Positions 16,001 through 24,550 are shown, counted from the first letter of the stretch. The stretch: DNA of 51,319 nucleotides from Amycolatopsis thailandensis (GCF_002234405.1 NZ_NMQT01000167.1:1-51319); one strand, 5' to 3'. Notes: generated by a model not told the origin, from the letters alone. Made by a program: numbers and translations.

Positions 16001-16450
16001 ATGACCTTGACACCGGACGCGAAAGCCGAGGACGTTCTGGACGGGATCGACTTGTCGCCGGGCTGCGCGGTGAAGGACAGCTTCGGCAGCCTCGATCTTT
16101 CGCGAGCCGGCTTCGAGGTGCTTTTCGAGGCCACGTGGATCACCCGCATGGTCCAGATGCCCCTTGAACCGGGCTGGTCCCGAGTCGACGACGAGTTCGA
16201 AGACCCGTTCGTCGAGGTGTGGTCCGACGGAGTTTCGGGCGTGACCGCGAATCGCGACGGCGACTACGCCGGACTGTCCAATTTGTACACACGTGGCGAT
16301 CTTGACGACGCCTGGCGCGGCGCGACCTCAGCCGTCGCGGCGAGTTTCCCCGGTTTGCCGATCACCGGCTACGAACGCGGCGAAGATCTCGACGCGGCCC
16401 TGCGCAACGGCTACACGGCACTGGGGCCGCTGCGGGTCTGGCTGAAATGA
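16001..16450 (+). CDS. hypothetical protein, possible degenerate acetyltransferase half
   Basis: 149 aa. The first part (FGSLDLSRAGFEVLFEATWITR) has no domain I know. The end (ITGYERGEDLDAALRNGYTALGPLRVWLK) resembles the last helix and strand of GNAT enzymes, and the next gene is a GNAT. ATG 16001 was chosen; the frame is open from 15869, but that stretch overlaps the preceding gene. Function unknown. Confidence 0.65.
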   Translation: MTLTPDAKAEDVLDGIDLSPGCAVKDSFGSLDLSRAGFEVLFEATWITRMVQMPLEPGWSRVDDEFEDPFVEVWSDGVSGVTANRDGDYAGLSNLYTRGDLDDAWRGATSAVAASFPGLPITGYERGEDLDAALRNGYTALGPLRVWLK

Positions 16451-16457
16451 TCGCAGC

Positions 16458-17024
16458 ATGGAGATCACGACCTGGCACCTCGAACAGACCTCGCCGGACG
16501 ACCTGAGCGCGGCGAAACCGCCCGCCGTCCCGGTGACGGTCACGCGCTCCGAGCTGGTCAGCCCGGAGCTGAACCGCTACCTCTACACAGCGGTCGGTGG
16601 CGACTGGTTCTGGATCGACCGGCTGAGCTGGACGTGGGCACAGTGGATCGAGTGGCTGGGCAGGCCGGGCGTCGAGACCTGGGTGGCCTACGCGCAGGGG
16701 ACGCCATGCGGCTACTTCGAACTCGACGGCAGCGAAGAAGGCGAAGTCGAACTCGCCTACTTCGGCCTGATGTCGTCCTTCGTCGGGAAGGGCGTCGGCG
16801 GGCACCTGCTGACCGTCGCGCTGCGCGAGGCATGGGCGCTCGCGGAGCGCTGGCCCGGCAAGACGACGCCGCGCCGCGTCACGGTCCACACCTGCACCAC
16901 GGACGGCCCGGCCGCGCTCAAGAACTACCAGGCACGCGGCTTCCGGGTGTTCCGCACCGAGGTCGAGCAGGCCGAGCTGCCCGCCGAGACGCCGGGACCG
17001 TGGCCGGGAGCCGCGAAGAAGTAG
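16458..17024 (+). CDS. GNAT-family N-acetyltransferase
   Basis: 188 aa. The acetyl-CoA-binding motif A region is VELAYFGLMSSFVGKGVGGHLL (the Q/R-x-x-G-x-G/A place is VGKGVGG), followed by TTDGPAALKNYQARGFRVFRTE, a typical motif B. Substrate unknown. Its stop codon lies in the palindrome AAGTAGCTACTT, which is repeated 1.87 kb away, showing that the 3' flank was altered by an insertion (see 17018-18901). Confidence 0.87.
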   Translation: MEITTWHLEQTSPDDLSAAKPPAVPVTVTRSELVSPELNRYLYTAVGGDWFWIDRLSWTWAQWIEWLGRPGVETWVAYAQGTPCGYFELDGSEEGEVELAYFGLMSSFVGKGVGGHLLTVALREAWALAERWPGKTTPRRVTVHTCTTDGPAALKNYQARGFRVFRTEVEQAELPAETPGPWPGAAKK

Positions 17025-17030
17025 CTACTT
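17018..17030. repeat. 13-bp direct repeat, left end of GmrSD insertion
   Basis: GAAGTAGCTACTT contains the GNAT stop. The identical 13 bp occurs at 18889-18901 and contains the HhH-GPD stop on the other strand. Confidence 0.8.
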
Positions 17031-17059
17031 GGTGGTGGCCGCTCGGGCTATTCAGAGGA

Positions 17060-17083
17060 GTCGGCCGCGAAACCGCGGCCGAC
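17060..17083. terminator. 10-bp GC hairpin terminator
   Basis: GTCGGCCGCG and CGCGGCCGAC around AAAC, followed by TTTC on the plus strand. It sits between the convergent GNAT and DUF262 genes, inside the inserted segment. Confidence 0.6.
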
Positions 17084-17098
17084 TTTCAAGTCGAGCAA

Positions 17099-18781
17099 CT
17101 ACTCGGCACGGTCCGTCAATTGCCAGGCTTGCGCGAGCCTGGCGACAAGCTCACGCTGTCGTTTCTCCAGTTTATGCGGATTCCAAGTATCCGTTGCCAG
17201 GACCTGTGTCGTCAGAGGAAAGTTGGACACGCCTGACTTGGAGGTGAAATAGCGCGCCTTCTTGGTGGTGAAGTCGAAGTTCTGCGCTTCGGAGTTCTTT
17301 GTGCGACTGAGCAGCACCAGGTTCGCGAGCCGGTGAGTCCAGTAGGCGCGCTGCTCGTTCGTGAAGAGCCGGCGCCAATCGCTGTCTGCTTTCGGGTTTT
17401 GTGGGAGTACATGCTCGACAGTGATGATCTTTGGGGAGTGTTCCAGCATCGGAGGATCGGACAGTAGTTCGTTGAGCCTGATGAGGACGTACTTGCGCAC
17501 AGCTGTCTGGGTGTAGATCTCCCCCTCAAGCCTGATGATCATTTCGGCTTGTTCTTCGTCGGTCAGATCGAGTTCGGGGCTGTCGCAGCCCATCCCGGCG
17601 TCGAGATCGCGAAGGAGCCGTCCGATGCGCTGGCCGCGACCGTGGGTATTGTACCGGCGGATGAGCATCCACGCTCCGAGCCGTTCAAGCCTGCGCAGGA
17701 AGTCGACCAGCCAGTCTCGGTCGAATTGATGATGCTTGAGTGCCCACAGTGCCGGCGCTTGCCAGTCGAAATTATCCAACCGGTGGAGGCGCCGCAACCA
17801 CTTGTTGATCTCGGTGGCGTCGGGCAGCGACTGATAGTCGCAGGTGATGATGTCTCGATAGGCCCGGCCGTACGGCTCGAGTACGGTGTCGACGAATTCG
17901 GGCGACCGGTTGGGGAGAAAGTCGTTGAGTACGTGATTATCGAACTCGAGCAAGAGCTGTTCGCGTGCTCGGATCTTCATGTAGATCATCCGGATGTGGG
18001 AGAAAAGGTCGGCGAACGCGTCGCGACCGAGATCGGCTTCCAGGTCCTCCCACTTGGTGGCGTACTTCTCCTTGAGATCATCGGGTATCTCCCCGATGAC
18101 CTTCGACTTGAAGATGTCGGCTGGTGAAAGCTCGACGCCTCGGGAATTCATCACCGAGAAGATCCGGTACGCGCTGGCGAGGTCCGAGGTGCTGACCACG
18201 ACGAGGAATGTGCGTTGCACGATCGTTTTGGCCAGGGCGAGCCGCTCGCTCGGTGTCTTCTCGCTCAGCAGCTTCTCTAATTCCCGGACATTGGCCGCGA
18301 TGCGTTCCTGGGCGTCGTTGTCCGGTGCCACGCCTTCCTGTAGTACCGCAAGCCCGCCGCGGTCTTGGACGTGCTTGCGGAAAAAGTCCTCGTCACGGCG
18401 CCTCAGCCGTACTCTGGGGCGCGAGGCGAGTTCCTGGATAGTGTCCCCGGGCTCCCAGATCAGTTTGTCGAGGTTGTCAGCATCGGCTGAGTTGTCAGAC
18501 AGCTCGCGCAGTACCGACAACAGGATGGTCAGCGTGGTGAGTCGCTGCTGACCGTCGATGACTTGTGCCAACGGCGCGCTCGGTTCCTTGACGAGCACGA
18601 TGGAGCCGAGGAAGTACGGATCTCCCGGAGCACGGCTCATCGCCTCGCCGAGGTCATCGAGCAGCAGAGTGGCCTGCTCCCGGCCCCAGGCATAGGAACG
18701 TTGGTAGTCGGGGATGACGAACTCGTAGTCACTCGAGAAAACCTTCGACAAGGGAACTTCATGTGCTTCGAGCTTCTTCAT
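17099..18781 (-). CDS. GmrSD-like DUF262/DUF1524 restriction endonuclease
   Basis: 560 aa. The N-terminal DUF262 part has FVIPDYQRSYAWG (22-34) and the ParB-like nucleotide motif QVIDGQQRLTTL (73-84), then RIFSVMNSRGVELSPADIFK. The C-terminal DUF1524/HNH-like part has ITVEHVLPQNP (~455) and WTHRLANLVLLSRTKNSEAQN. Single-chain GmrSD proteins are type IV enzymes that cut modified phage DNA in an NTP-dependent way. Base composition is visibly less GC-rich than its neighbours (many A/T third positions). It is the only gene in a 1.87-kb segment bounded by 13-bp direct repeats. ATG 18781 was kept; MKKLEAHEVPL fits the family start. Confidence 0.88.
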   Translation of the reverse strand: MKKLEAHEVPLSKVFSSDYEFVIPDYQRSYAWGREQATLLLDDLGEAMSRAPGDPYFLGSIVLVKEPSAPLAQVIDGQQRLTTLTILLSVLRELSDNSADADNLDKLIWEPGDTIQELASRPRVRLRRRDEDFFRKHVQDRGGLAVLQEGVAPDNDAQERIAANVRELEKLLSEKTPSERLALAKTIVQRTFLVVVSTSDLASAYRIFSVMNSRGVELSPADIFKSKVIGEIPDDLKEKYATKWEDLEADLGRDAFADLFSHIRMIYMKIRAREQLLLEFDNHVLNDFLPNRSPEFVDTVLEPYGRAYRDIITCDYQSLPDATEINKWLRRLHRLDNFDWQAPALWALKHHQFDRDWLVDFLRRLERLGAWMLIRRYNTHGRGQRIGRLLRDLDAGMGCDSPELDLTDEEQAEMIIRLEGEIYTQTAVRKYVLIRLNELLSDPPMLEHSPKIITVEHVLPQNPKADSDWRRLFTNEQRAYWTHRLANLVLLSRTKNSEAQNFDFTTKKARYFTSKSGVSNFPLTTQVLATDTWNPHKLEKRQRELVARLAQAWQLTDRAE

Positions 18782-18888
18782 CCACCAGATCCACTCAGGC
18801 CGCTGTCAGGACACCATGCGTGTCGGCTGTTAGATGCGGTCCGTTACGACCAAACCACGCCGGGGAGGTTTGGCCCGATCCCAGGGAT

Positions 18889-18901
18889 GAAGTAGCTACT
18901 T
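18889..18901. repeat. 13-bp direct repeat, right end of GmrSD insertion
   Basis: Identical to 17018-17030. The 108 bp between the DUF262 start and this repeat should hold the promoter of the restriction gene; I see no clear -35/-10 pair there. Confidence 0.8.
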
Positions 18902-19483
18902 CGCCGGAGCCTTGGCCGCGGCCTTCGCCGCCTTCTTGAACGCCCGCACCTCGCCGAGGGTCTTCGCGTCGACGACGTCGGCGATCGAACGCCGGGAGCC
19001 GCGGTCACCGTAGGGGCCGGTGGCCGCGCGCCAGCCCTTCGGGTGAATACCGAGCTGCTTGCCGAGCAGCGCGAGGAAGATCGCGGCCTTCTGGTCGCCG
19101 TAGCCGGGCAGTGCCTTGAGCCGCTTGAGGACCTCCGGGCCGTCTGGTTTGGGGCGCCCGGCGGTCCAGATCCCGGCCGCGTCGCCGTCGTAGCGTTCGA
19201 CCACGTGCTCCGCGAGATCCTTCACGCGGCGGGCCATCGAGCCGCCGTAGCGGTGGATCGCGGGCGGGACCACGCAGAGCTCGACGAAGGTCTCGGTGTC
19301 CATCGCGTGGATCTTCCGGATGTCGAAGCCGTCCATCCGGTCCGCGATCTTCTGCGGGCCGCGGAACGCGTGTTCCATCGGGAACTGCTGGTCGAGGAGC
19401 ATCCCGACGAGCAGCGCGAACGGGTCCTCGGTCAGCAGCCGGTCCGCTTCCTCGTCCCCGACCAGGTGCAATGCGCGCGTCAT
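18896..19483 (-). CDS. HhH-GPD-type base-excision repair protein
   Basis: 195 aa. The helix-hairpin-helix region is VLKRLKALPGYGDQKAAIFLALLG, preceded by an N-terminal glycosylase-like fold (DPFALLVGMLLDQQFPMEHAF). The C terminus is an Ala/Lys-rich tail (KKAAKAAAKAPAK). This actinobacterial subfamily is annotated as HhH-GPD base-excision repair; its target lesion is unknown, and I could not place a catalytic Lys/Asp with confidence. Its TAG stop lies in the 13-bp repeat. Confidence 0.85.
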   Translation of the reverse strand: MTRALHLVGDEEADRLLTEDPFALLVGMLLDQQFPMEHAFRGPQKIADRMDGFDIRKIHAMDTETFVELCVVPPAIHRYGGSMARRVKDLAEHVVERYDGDAAGIWTAGRPKPDGPEVLKRLKALPGYGDQKAAIFLALLGKQLGIHPKGWRAATGPYGDRGSRRSIADVVDAKTLGEVRAFKKAAKAAAKAPAK

Positions 19484-19521
19484 GCGCCCAGGATCTCACG
19501 ACCGGGCCGCCGCGCGCGTCC

Positions 19522-20400
19522 TCATCCGTGTGGGTCGACGAGCAGGTCCGCGGCCGCGGTGGTGACGGCGGCCGACACCGCGGCCAGCGCGGGGGAGTCG
19601 AGTTTCCACTGCTGCCAGAACAGCGGTACGTCGATCGGGTGGTCCGGGTCGAAACCGACCAGCGTGCCGTCACGCAGCCGGTCGCCGATCTGCGCGAGCG
19701 GCACCATGCCCCACCCCATCCCGGCGGTGACGGCGTCGAAGAACCCTTCGGACGACGGGACGTAGTGCCGCAGCGAACTCGCGGTCGTGCCGCGTTCGCG
19801 AGCGAAGCGGTCCTGAAGGTCGTCACGACGGTCGAAGACGATGACGGGCGCTTCGGCGAGGTCGAGGTCCGTGCCGAGCGCCGGGCTCACGACGGCCAGA
19901 TAGCGCATGTGCCCGAGCCGGTGCACCGAACATCCCGCGACCGGATCCGGCGACGACGTCACGGCGGCCATCACCAGACCCTCCTTCAGCAACGTCGTGG
20001 TGTGGTCCTGATCCTCGCGATGCAGCTCGAAGCAGATCTTCTGCTCGGGCGGTACCCGCGTGAGCGCCGGCAAGAACCACGTCGCCAGCGAATCGGCGTT
20101 CACCGCGATCGGCAGCCGGACCGGTTCGTCGCCGGCGGTCAGGCCGAGTTCGGCCCGGGTGTCGGCCTCCAGCAGGGCCAGCTGACGGCCGAAGCGCACG
20201 ACGGCTTGCCCGGATTCGGTCAGGCGCACCGGTTTCGTGCGGATCAGCAGCACCCGGCCGGTGCGCTGTTCGAGCGCCTTGACGCGCTGGCTGATGGCCG
20301 ACGGCGTCACGTGCAGCGCCGACGCCGCCGCGTCGAACGTGCCTTCGTCGGCGACGGTCAGCAGCGTGCGGACCAGGTCGAGAGGCAGATCGCTCATCAT
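19522..20400 (-). CDS. lysG: LysR-type regulator ArgP/LysG
   Basis: 292 aa. N-terminal winged helix: LDLVRTLLTVADEGTFDAAA, then LHVTPSAISQRVKALEQRTGRVLL. The effector domain contains FDRRDDLQDRF and a motif typical of ArgP/LysG. It senses basic amino acids and activates the divergent LysE exporter gene, 66 bp away, which is the classical lysG-lysE arrangement. Starts at 20400 or 20397 (MMSDLPL). The open frame extends to 20895 but would run through the promoter and lysE. Confidence 0.93.
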   Translation of the reverse strand: MMSDLPLDLVRTLLTVADEGTFDAAASALHVTPSAISQRVKALEQRTGRVLLIRTKPVRLTESGQAVVRFGRQLALLEADTRAELGLTAGDEPVRLPIAVNADSLATWFLPALTRVPPEQKICFELHREDQDHTTTLLKEGLVMAAVTSSPDPVAGCSVHRLGHMRYLAVVSPALGTDLDLAEAPVIVFDRRDDLQDRFARERGTTASSLRHYVPSSEGFFDAVTAGMGWGMVPLAQIGDRLRDGTLVGFDPDHPIDVPLFWQQWKLDSPALAAVSAAVTTAAADLLVDPHG

Positions 20401-20466
20401 GAGCGCTAATGTTACGTAAGAATCTTTAGCTGTACTGTTGACGGTCCGCTTCCTAATGTCCTCCGT
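20401..20466. promoter_or_regulatory. divergent lysG/lysE promoter region
   Basis: Contains the dyad TTACGTAA (20412-20419), the minus-strand -10-like TAACAT a few nt before the lysG start, and TTGACG (20438-20443) as a possible -35 for lysE. LysG would be expected to bind here. Confidence 0.5.
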
Positions 20467-21081
20467 ATGGGAGACGTTCTGTTCAGCGCGGCCGCCGGTT
20501 TCGGCGCCACCATGGCCCTCATCGTCGCGATCGGCGCGCAGAACGCGTTCGTGCTGCGGCAGGGGATCCGGCGTGAAGCGGTGCTCGTGGTGGTGCTGAT
20601 CTGCATCTTTTCGGACGCCATCCTGGTCAGCCTCGGGGTCGGCGGGGTCGGCGCGATCGTGGGGGCGTCGCCCGAAGCACTGACCGTCGTCGCCCTGGTC
20701 GGCGGCGCTTTCCTGCTGTGTTACGGCGCCCTCGCGGCCCGTCGCGCGTTCAAGCCTGCCGCGCTGGAAACCGGTGGCCCGGAGACCGGCGGATCGCTGC
20801 GCCGCATCGTGCTGACGACGCTGGCGCTCACCTGGCTGAATCCGCACGTCTACCTCGACACCCTGCTCCTGCTCGGCGCCATCGCGGCGGGACACGGCGG
20901 CGGCCGGTGGGCCTTCGGCGTCGGTTCGGTGCTGGCCAGCGTGATCTGGTTCCTCGTGCTCGGCTTCGGCGCGCGGCTGCTCAGCGGGTTCTTCCGCAAG
21001 CCGTCGTCGTGGCGGGTGCTGGACGGCCTGGTCGCCGCGACGATGATCGCCCTCGGTGTGACACTGGTGGCCACCGCCTGA
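20467..21081 (+). CDS. lysE: LysE/ArgO-type basic amino acid exporter
   Basis: 204 aa with 5-6 membrane helices. LIVAIGAQNAFVLRQGIRRE is the LysE signature, and WLNPHVYLDTLLLLGAIA is typical of the later half. It exports lysine/arginine, driven by the membrane potential. Divergent from lysG; ATG 20467 gives the standard length. Confidence 0.94.
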   Translation: MGDVLFSAAAGFGATMALIVAIGAQNAFVLRQGIRREAVLVVVLICIFSDAILVSLGVGGVGAIVGASPEALTVVALVGGAFLLCYGALAARRAFKPAALETGGPETGGSLRRIVLTTLALTWLNPHVYLDTLLLLGAIAAGHGGGRWAFGVGSVLASVIWFLVLGFGARLLSGFFRKPSSWRVLDGLVAATMIALGVTLVATA

Positions 21082-21085
21082 AGCC

Positions 21086-21103
21086 CTTGTGATCCGTCAC
21101 AAG
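21086..21103. promoter_or_regulatory. CTTGTGA-TCCG-TCACAAG dyad after lysE
   Basis: A 7-bp perfect inverted repeat just after the lysE stop. It resembles a CRP half-site pair, but with 4 rather than 6 nt between TGTGA and TCACA, so a weak terminator or an unrelated operator of the lipase gene is equally possible. A further GTGA..TCAC pair lies near 21151-21176. Confidence 0.35.
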
Positions 21104-21200
21104 AGGCGGCGCGTAAGTCTGGTTCTTCTCCCGGTCCCGGCCACCAGTTTGTGACGCATGATGACTCGCATCACATACTGACGAGTAACCGGAGGCAGGG

Positions 21201-22088
21201 ATGCGGGCTCGGGTCACCAACGGCGGTGCCACCAAGACCAGGAAGATCCTCACCACGCTTGTCGCGGCTTTGACGTTCACGATCGCCGTCCCGGCGGTGG
21301 CGAGCGCGGCGCCTTCGAGCGGCTGGAACGACTGGTCGTGCAAGCCCAGTGCGAACCACCCCGAGCCCGTCGTGCTGGTGCACGGCCTCGGCGGCAACGC
21401 GACGACCAACTGGTTCTATCACGCGCCGAAGCTCAAGAACGCGGGCTACTGCGTCTATTCGCTGACCTACGGCGGCACCGTCCTGGGTGGACAGTTGTTC
21501 GGCGGAATGGCCTCGATGCGGAAGAGCGCCGTCGAACTCGGCGCGTTCGTGGACCGCGTGCGGTCGAGCACCGGCGCGGGCAAGGTCGACATCGTCGGGC
21601 ACTCCGAGGGCACGACGATGCCCGCGTACTACCTCAAGTTCGAGGGCGGCGCGGAGAAGGTGAAGCACTTCGTCGGCTTCGGCTCGAACTTCAAGGGCAC
21701 GTCGCTTAACGGCCTTTCCGGGCTGGCCAAGGCCGTGCTTTCGCTGCCCGGCATCGACCTGCTCGCCGACGGGGTGTGCGGGGCGTGCCGTGAATACCTC
21801 GCGCCGTCGGACTTCCTCGACGATCTGGCCCGCGGCGGGGTGACCGTGTCGGGGCCGACCTACACGAGCATCGTGAGCCGCCACGATCGAGTGGTCACGC
21901 CGTACACCAGCGGCGTGCTGAACGAGCCGGGTGCGACCGACATCGTGTTGCAGGACAGGTGTGGCGTGGACGTCTCCGGGCATCTGAGCCAGGCGATCGA
22001 CCCGAATGTGACGGGCCTGATCCTCAAGGCGCTCGACCCGGAAGGCGCGCCCGCGCCGAAGTGCGTGCCGTTCTTCGCACCGCTGTAG
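21201..22088 (+). CDS. secreted alpha/beta-hydrolase lipase
   Basis: 295 aa. A signal peptide of about 35 residues (KTRKILTTLVAALTFTIAV, cleavage near ASAAP). The fold has VVLVHGLGGN (oxyanion loop), the nucleophile elbow VDIVGHSEGTTMP (Ser), and a C-terminal His in VDVSGHLSQAID; Asp is probably in SIVSRHDRVVTP. Paired Cys residues (CGACREY, CGVD, CV) suit a secreted enzyme. It matches actinomycete extracellular lipase/esterases of the EstA/LipA class. ATG behind GGAGGCAGGG. Confidence 0.9.
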   Translation: MRARVTNGGATKTRKILTTLVAALTFTIAVPAVASAAPSSGWNDWSCKPSANHPEPVVLVHGLGGNATTNWFYHAPKLKNAGYCVYSLTYGGTVLGGQLFGGMASMRKSAVELGAFVDRVRSSTGAGKVDIVGHSEGTTMPAYYLKFEGGAEKVKHFVGFGSNFKGTSLNGLSGLAKAVLSLPGIDLLADGVCGACREYLAPSDFLDDLARGGVTVSGPTYTSIVSRHDRVVTPYTSGVLNEPGATDIVLQDRCGVDVSGHLSQAIDPNVTGLILKALDPEGAPAPKCVPFFAPL

Positions 22089-22101
22089 GACACTGTAGGG
22101 A

Positions 22102-23097
22102 TCAGGGTTTGGTCGCGTGCACCACGAACACCGACCGGACCCTGTCCTCGGACTCGACGTCGAGGCGCTTCACGGTCACCTCGGTGAAGCCCGCTTCGGA
22201 GGCCAGTTCCGCCGCGTCGTCCTCGGTTTCCGGCAGCTTCAGGTCGGCGGGGACGATCGCGGCGAACGCCTCCGACGGCCGGAACGCCGACGCCAGCGGC
22301 AGGCTGAAGCCGACCCGTCCGCCCGGGCGCAGCGCCCGCAGCCAGTCGCGAAGCGCGGCCGCGCCGAGGAAGTGCAGCGAGGACGCGCAGAGCACGGCGT
22401 CGGCGCCCTCGTCCTCCACCGGCGACGGAACCGCCGAGGCGACCTGCCAGGTGATGACCTTGCCGGGATCGAGTGTCGCCGCCTTCGTCTCGGCCTGGGC
22501 GATCATGCCCGGCGAGATGTCGATCGCGAGCACCTCGCCCGGCTCCAGGCGCAGCGCGGCGAACGCGGCCACGCCGGTACCGGTCGCGACGTCGAGAACG
22601 CGTTCGGGAGCCGTGCGGCCGAGGCCGTCGACGAGCGCTTCGGCGACCAGGCCGTGAAAGGTGTCTTCGTCGTAGTGGGCGGCCATGCCGTCGAACAGTC
22701 CGGCCGCGATCTCCTCGGTCACGACGGTGACCCTATCCGGGAGGCGGCGGCGCCCGGCGAAACCCAGGTCGGCGCGGTGATACCAGCACAGTTCGGGATC
22801 GCCTTCGAGCCAGCACAGCAGGACGTCGACGCCGTCGAGTTCGGCGGGGAAGTCGATCAGGAGCGGGGCGAACCCCTTCAGCTCCGCGCCGGTCCGCTGG
22901 ACGGTGGTCATCAGATCGTCCAGCCTGGCCTGCGCGGCTTTCCATTCCGGCATCCCGCCGAGCGTGGTCTCCCGGCCGCCCGGGCGCAGGGACGCGGCGA
23001 GTTCGGCCGCGTCGGCGCGGAGGCGGACGAGCTCGTCGAGCACGGGGCGTAGCCGGGCGAGCTCGGCGCGGGCTTCAGGAACGGTGAACAATCCCAT
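22102..23097 (-). CDS. DUF2203-methyltransferase fusion protein
   Basis: 331 aa. Residues 1-~120 look like a DUF2203 domain: LFTVPEARAELARLRPVL, LKGFAPLLIDFPAELDG, LLCWLEGDPELCWYHRADLGFAGR. Residues ~130-331 are a class I SAM methyltransferase: VLDVATGTGVAAFAAL (motif I), EVLAIDISPGMIAQA, LRALRPGGRVGFSLPL. The substrate is unknown. The two parts are joined without a linker break or stop, and the frame is clean, so this is a true fusion in this sequence. Confidence 0.8.
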   Translation of the reverse strand: MGLFTVPEARAELARLRPVLDELVRLRADAAELAASLRPGGRETTLGGMPEWKAAQARLDDLMTTVQRTGAELKGFAPLLIDFPAELDGVDVLLCWLEGDPELCWYHRADLGFAGRRRLPDRVTVVTEEIAAGLFDGMAAHYDEDTFHGLVAEALVDGLGRTAPERVLDVATGTGVAAFAALRLEPGEVLAIDISPGMIAQAETKAATLDPGKVITWQVASAVPSPVEDEGADAVLCASSLHFLGAAALRDWLRALRPGGRVGFSLPLASAFRPSEAFAAIVPADLKLPETEDDAAELASEAGFTEVTVKRLDVESEDRVRSVFVVHATKP

Positions 23098-23118
23098 GCG
23101 CCGATGGTCCCAGCCCGC

Positions 23119-23709
23119 TCAGCGGCGCCGCCGGGCGAGTCTCGACGCGAGGCCGGCACCGATCAGGAGGAAGCCCGTCCCGAGTAGCCCGCCGATGAAC
23201 AGCCAGCTCGTGACGCCGTAGGTGACGTCGTTCTGCGGCAGGTACTTCATGAGCCGGAAGCCCCATTCGGGGACCGCCGCGGCGGCCAGGCCGGGCGCGA
23301 CACCCCAGACGAGACCGCCGAGGATCGGCCCGGTCGCCGAGAGCGCGCCGAGCAGTCCGACCGCCAGCAGCAGGATCCCGCCGCCCACCAGCAGGCTGAT
23401 GCCGAGGACGTCACGTTGGGTGCTCAGCGTCGCCTGGATGAGCATCTGCTGCCGCAGGCCGCCCCACGACAGCAGGCCGAGGGCGACCGGCGTCAGGATC
23501 AGCCCGCCTGCGCCGCTGAGGACGCGACGCACGCCCCGGCCCGCGCGGGGGTCTTCGGTGCCCAGGTCGTCCTCGAAGGGCTCGTACGGCTCATACGACT
23601 CGACGTCCTCGTACGGCCTTCGCGGGTCTTTGGGCTTCTCTTGCTCGTACTCGCCGTACTCCTGGTAGTCCTCGTCGTCGTACTCCGCGACGTACCGGTG
23701 CGATGACAT
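23119..23709 (-). CDS. membrane protein with acidic Tyr-rich N terminus (paralogue A)
   Basis: 196 aa. Residues 1-60 are Glu/Asp/Tyr-rich and likely cytoplasmic (YDDEDYQEYGEYEQE). Four membrane helices follow (GLILTPVALGLLSWGG, ISLLVGGGILLLAVGLLG, GLVWGVAPGLAAAA, SWLFIGGLLGTGFLLIGAGL), with a basic end (RLARRRR). No named family is known to me. It is clearly homologous to the next gene on the same strand. Confidence 0.75.
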   Translation of the reverse strand: MSSHRYVAEYDDEDYQEYGEYEQEKPKDPRRPYEDVESYEPYEPFEDDLGTEDPRAGRGVRRVLSGAGGLILTPVALGLLSWGGLRQQMLIQATLSTQRDVLGISLLVGGGILLLAVGLLGALSATGPILGGLVWGVAPGLAAAAVPEWGFRLMKYLPQNDVTYGVTSWLFIGGLLGTGFLLIGAGLASRLARRRR

Positions 23710-23778
23710 GGGCGGGCCACCTCCCTGACCCGGACTACGGACGCGAAGCCCCTTCGGTTCACTTCGATCTCCGCAGAG

Positions 23779-23800
23779 CGCGTTTAGCCCGCTAAACGCG
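23779..23800. repeat. CGCGTTTAGC-family palindrome supplying a stop codon
   Basis: A perfect 10-bp dyad around CC. The TAG of the 23792 gene lies inside it. Confidence 0.85.
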
Positions 23801-24301
23801 ATTCGAGCGGCGCCGGGTCAGTGTCCCGACCAGGCCGGCCCCGACCAGGAGGAAACCGCTCCCGAACAGGGCGCCCAGCACCAGCCAGGACACCAGGCCG
23901 ACGCCGAGTTCGCGGCCGCCGAAGTCGTACAGGCTGCTCATGACGCTCGTCCCGCCCAGGAGCGTGGTCAGTCCGGGGATCACTCCCCAGATCAGCCCGC
24001 CGAGGACCGGCCCGAGTCCGGACAGCGCGCCGAGGAGCGCGACGCCGAGAAGGAAGAAGCCGCCGACGATCAGCAGGATCATGCCCAGCGGGTCTTCGCC
24101 GACGGTGTAGGCCTGCGCGTACATCCCCTGCAGGCGCGAGCCGCTGTAGATCACCAGCCCGAGCGCGACCGGCGTGAGGAGGACCCCGCCGAGCGCGCTG
24201 ATCACACGAGGCACGGCACGGCCGCTTTGCCTAGGCTGGAGATAAGGCTCCGGCACCGACGGCTGCTCGTGCGGCGGCACGGCGTAGGGGTTGGTGGACA
24301 T
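23792..24301 (-). CDS. membrane protein (paralogue B)
   Basis: 169 aa. A Pro-rich cytoplasmic start (PYAVPPHEQPSVPEPY), then four helices matching paralogue A: LLTPVALGLVIYSG, ILLIVGGFFLLGVALLGALSG, GLIWGVIPGL, SWLVLGALFGSGFLLVGAGL. The tandem arrangement implies gene duplication. Function unknown. Its stop is inside a 22-bp palindrome. Confidence 0.75.
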   Translation of the reverse strand: MSTNPYAVPPHEQPSVPEPYLQPRQSGRAVPRVISALGGVLLTPVALGLVIYSGSRLQGMYAQAYTVGEDPLGMILLIVGGFFLLGVALLGALSGLGPVLGGLIWGVIPGLTTLLGGTSVMSSLYDFGGRELGVGLVSWLVLGALFGSGFLLVGAGLVGTLTRRRSNRV

Positions 24302-24550
24302 GGGGACCGCCCTTCCGGTGGGCCTGCTGCGCCGAAAATGGAGTGCGGTTCGATGATGGCGCGGTCTCCGGGGATCCCGTGACGGCCGGATGGCCGTCGT
24401 CCGACCGGGTGACGTCGGTCACAACGGCCTCGTGGAGACTTGATACCGACCACTACTGGAACCATCCAGGACCGTAAAGCAGTACGCTTGTACCGCTACC
24501 GGAGAGACTGAAGAAGAACGCGAAGATCCGCGGAAGGAGCACCGCTGCTC

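Noticed and set aside
17031..18888. Terminal inverted repeats of a transposon around the GmrSD gene
   Set aside because: The sequences just inside the 13-bp repeats do not match in inverted orientation.
21086..21103. CRP site
   Set aside because: TGTGA and TCACA are spaced by 4 nt, not 6, so it does not fit the CRP consensus.
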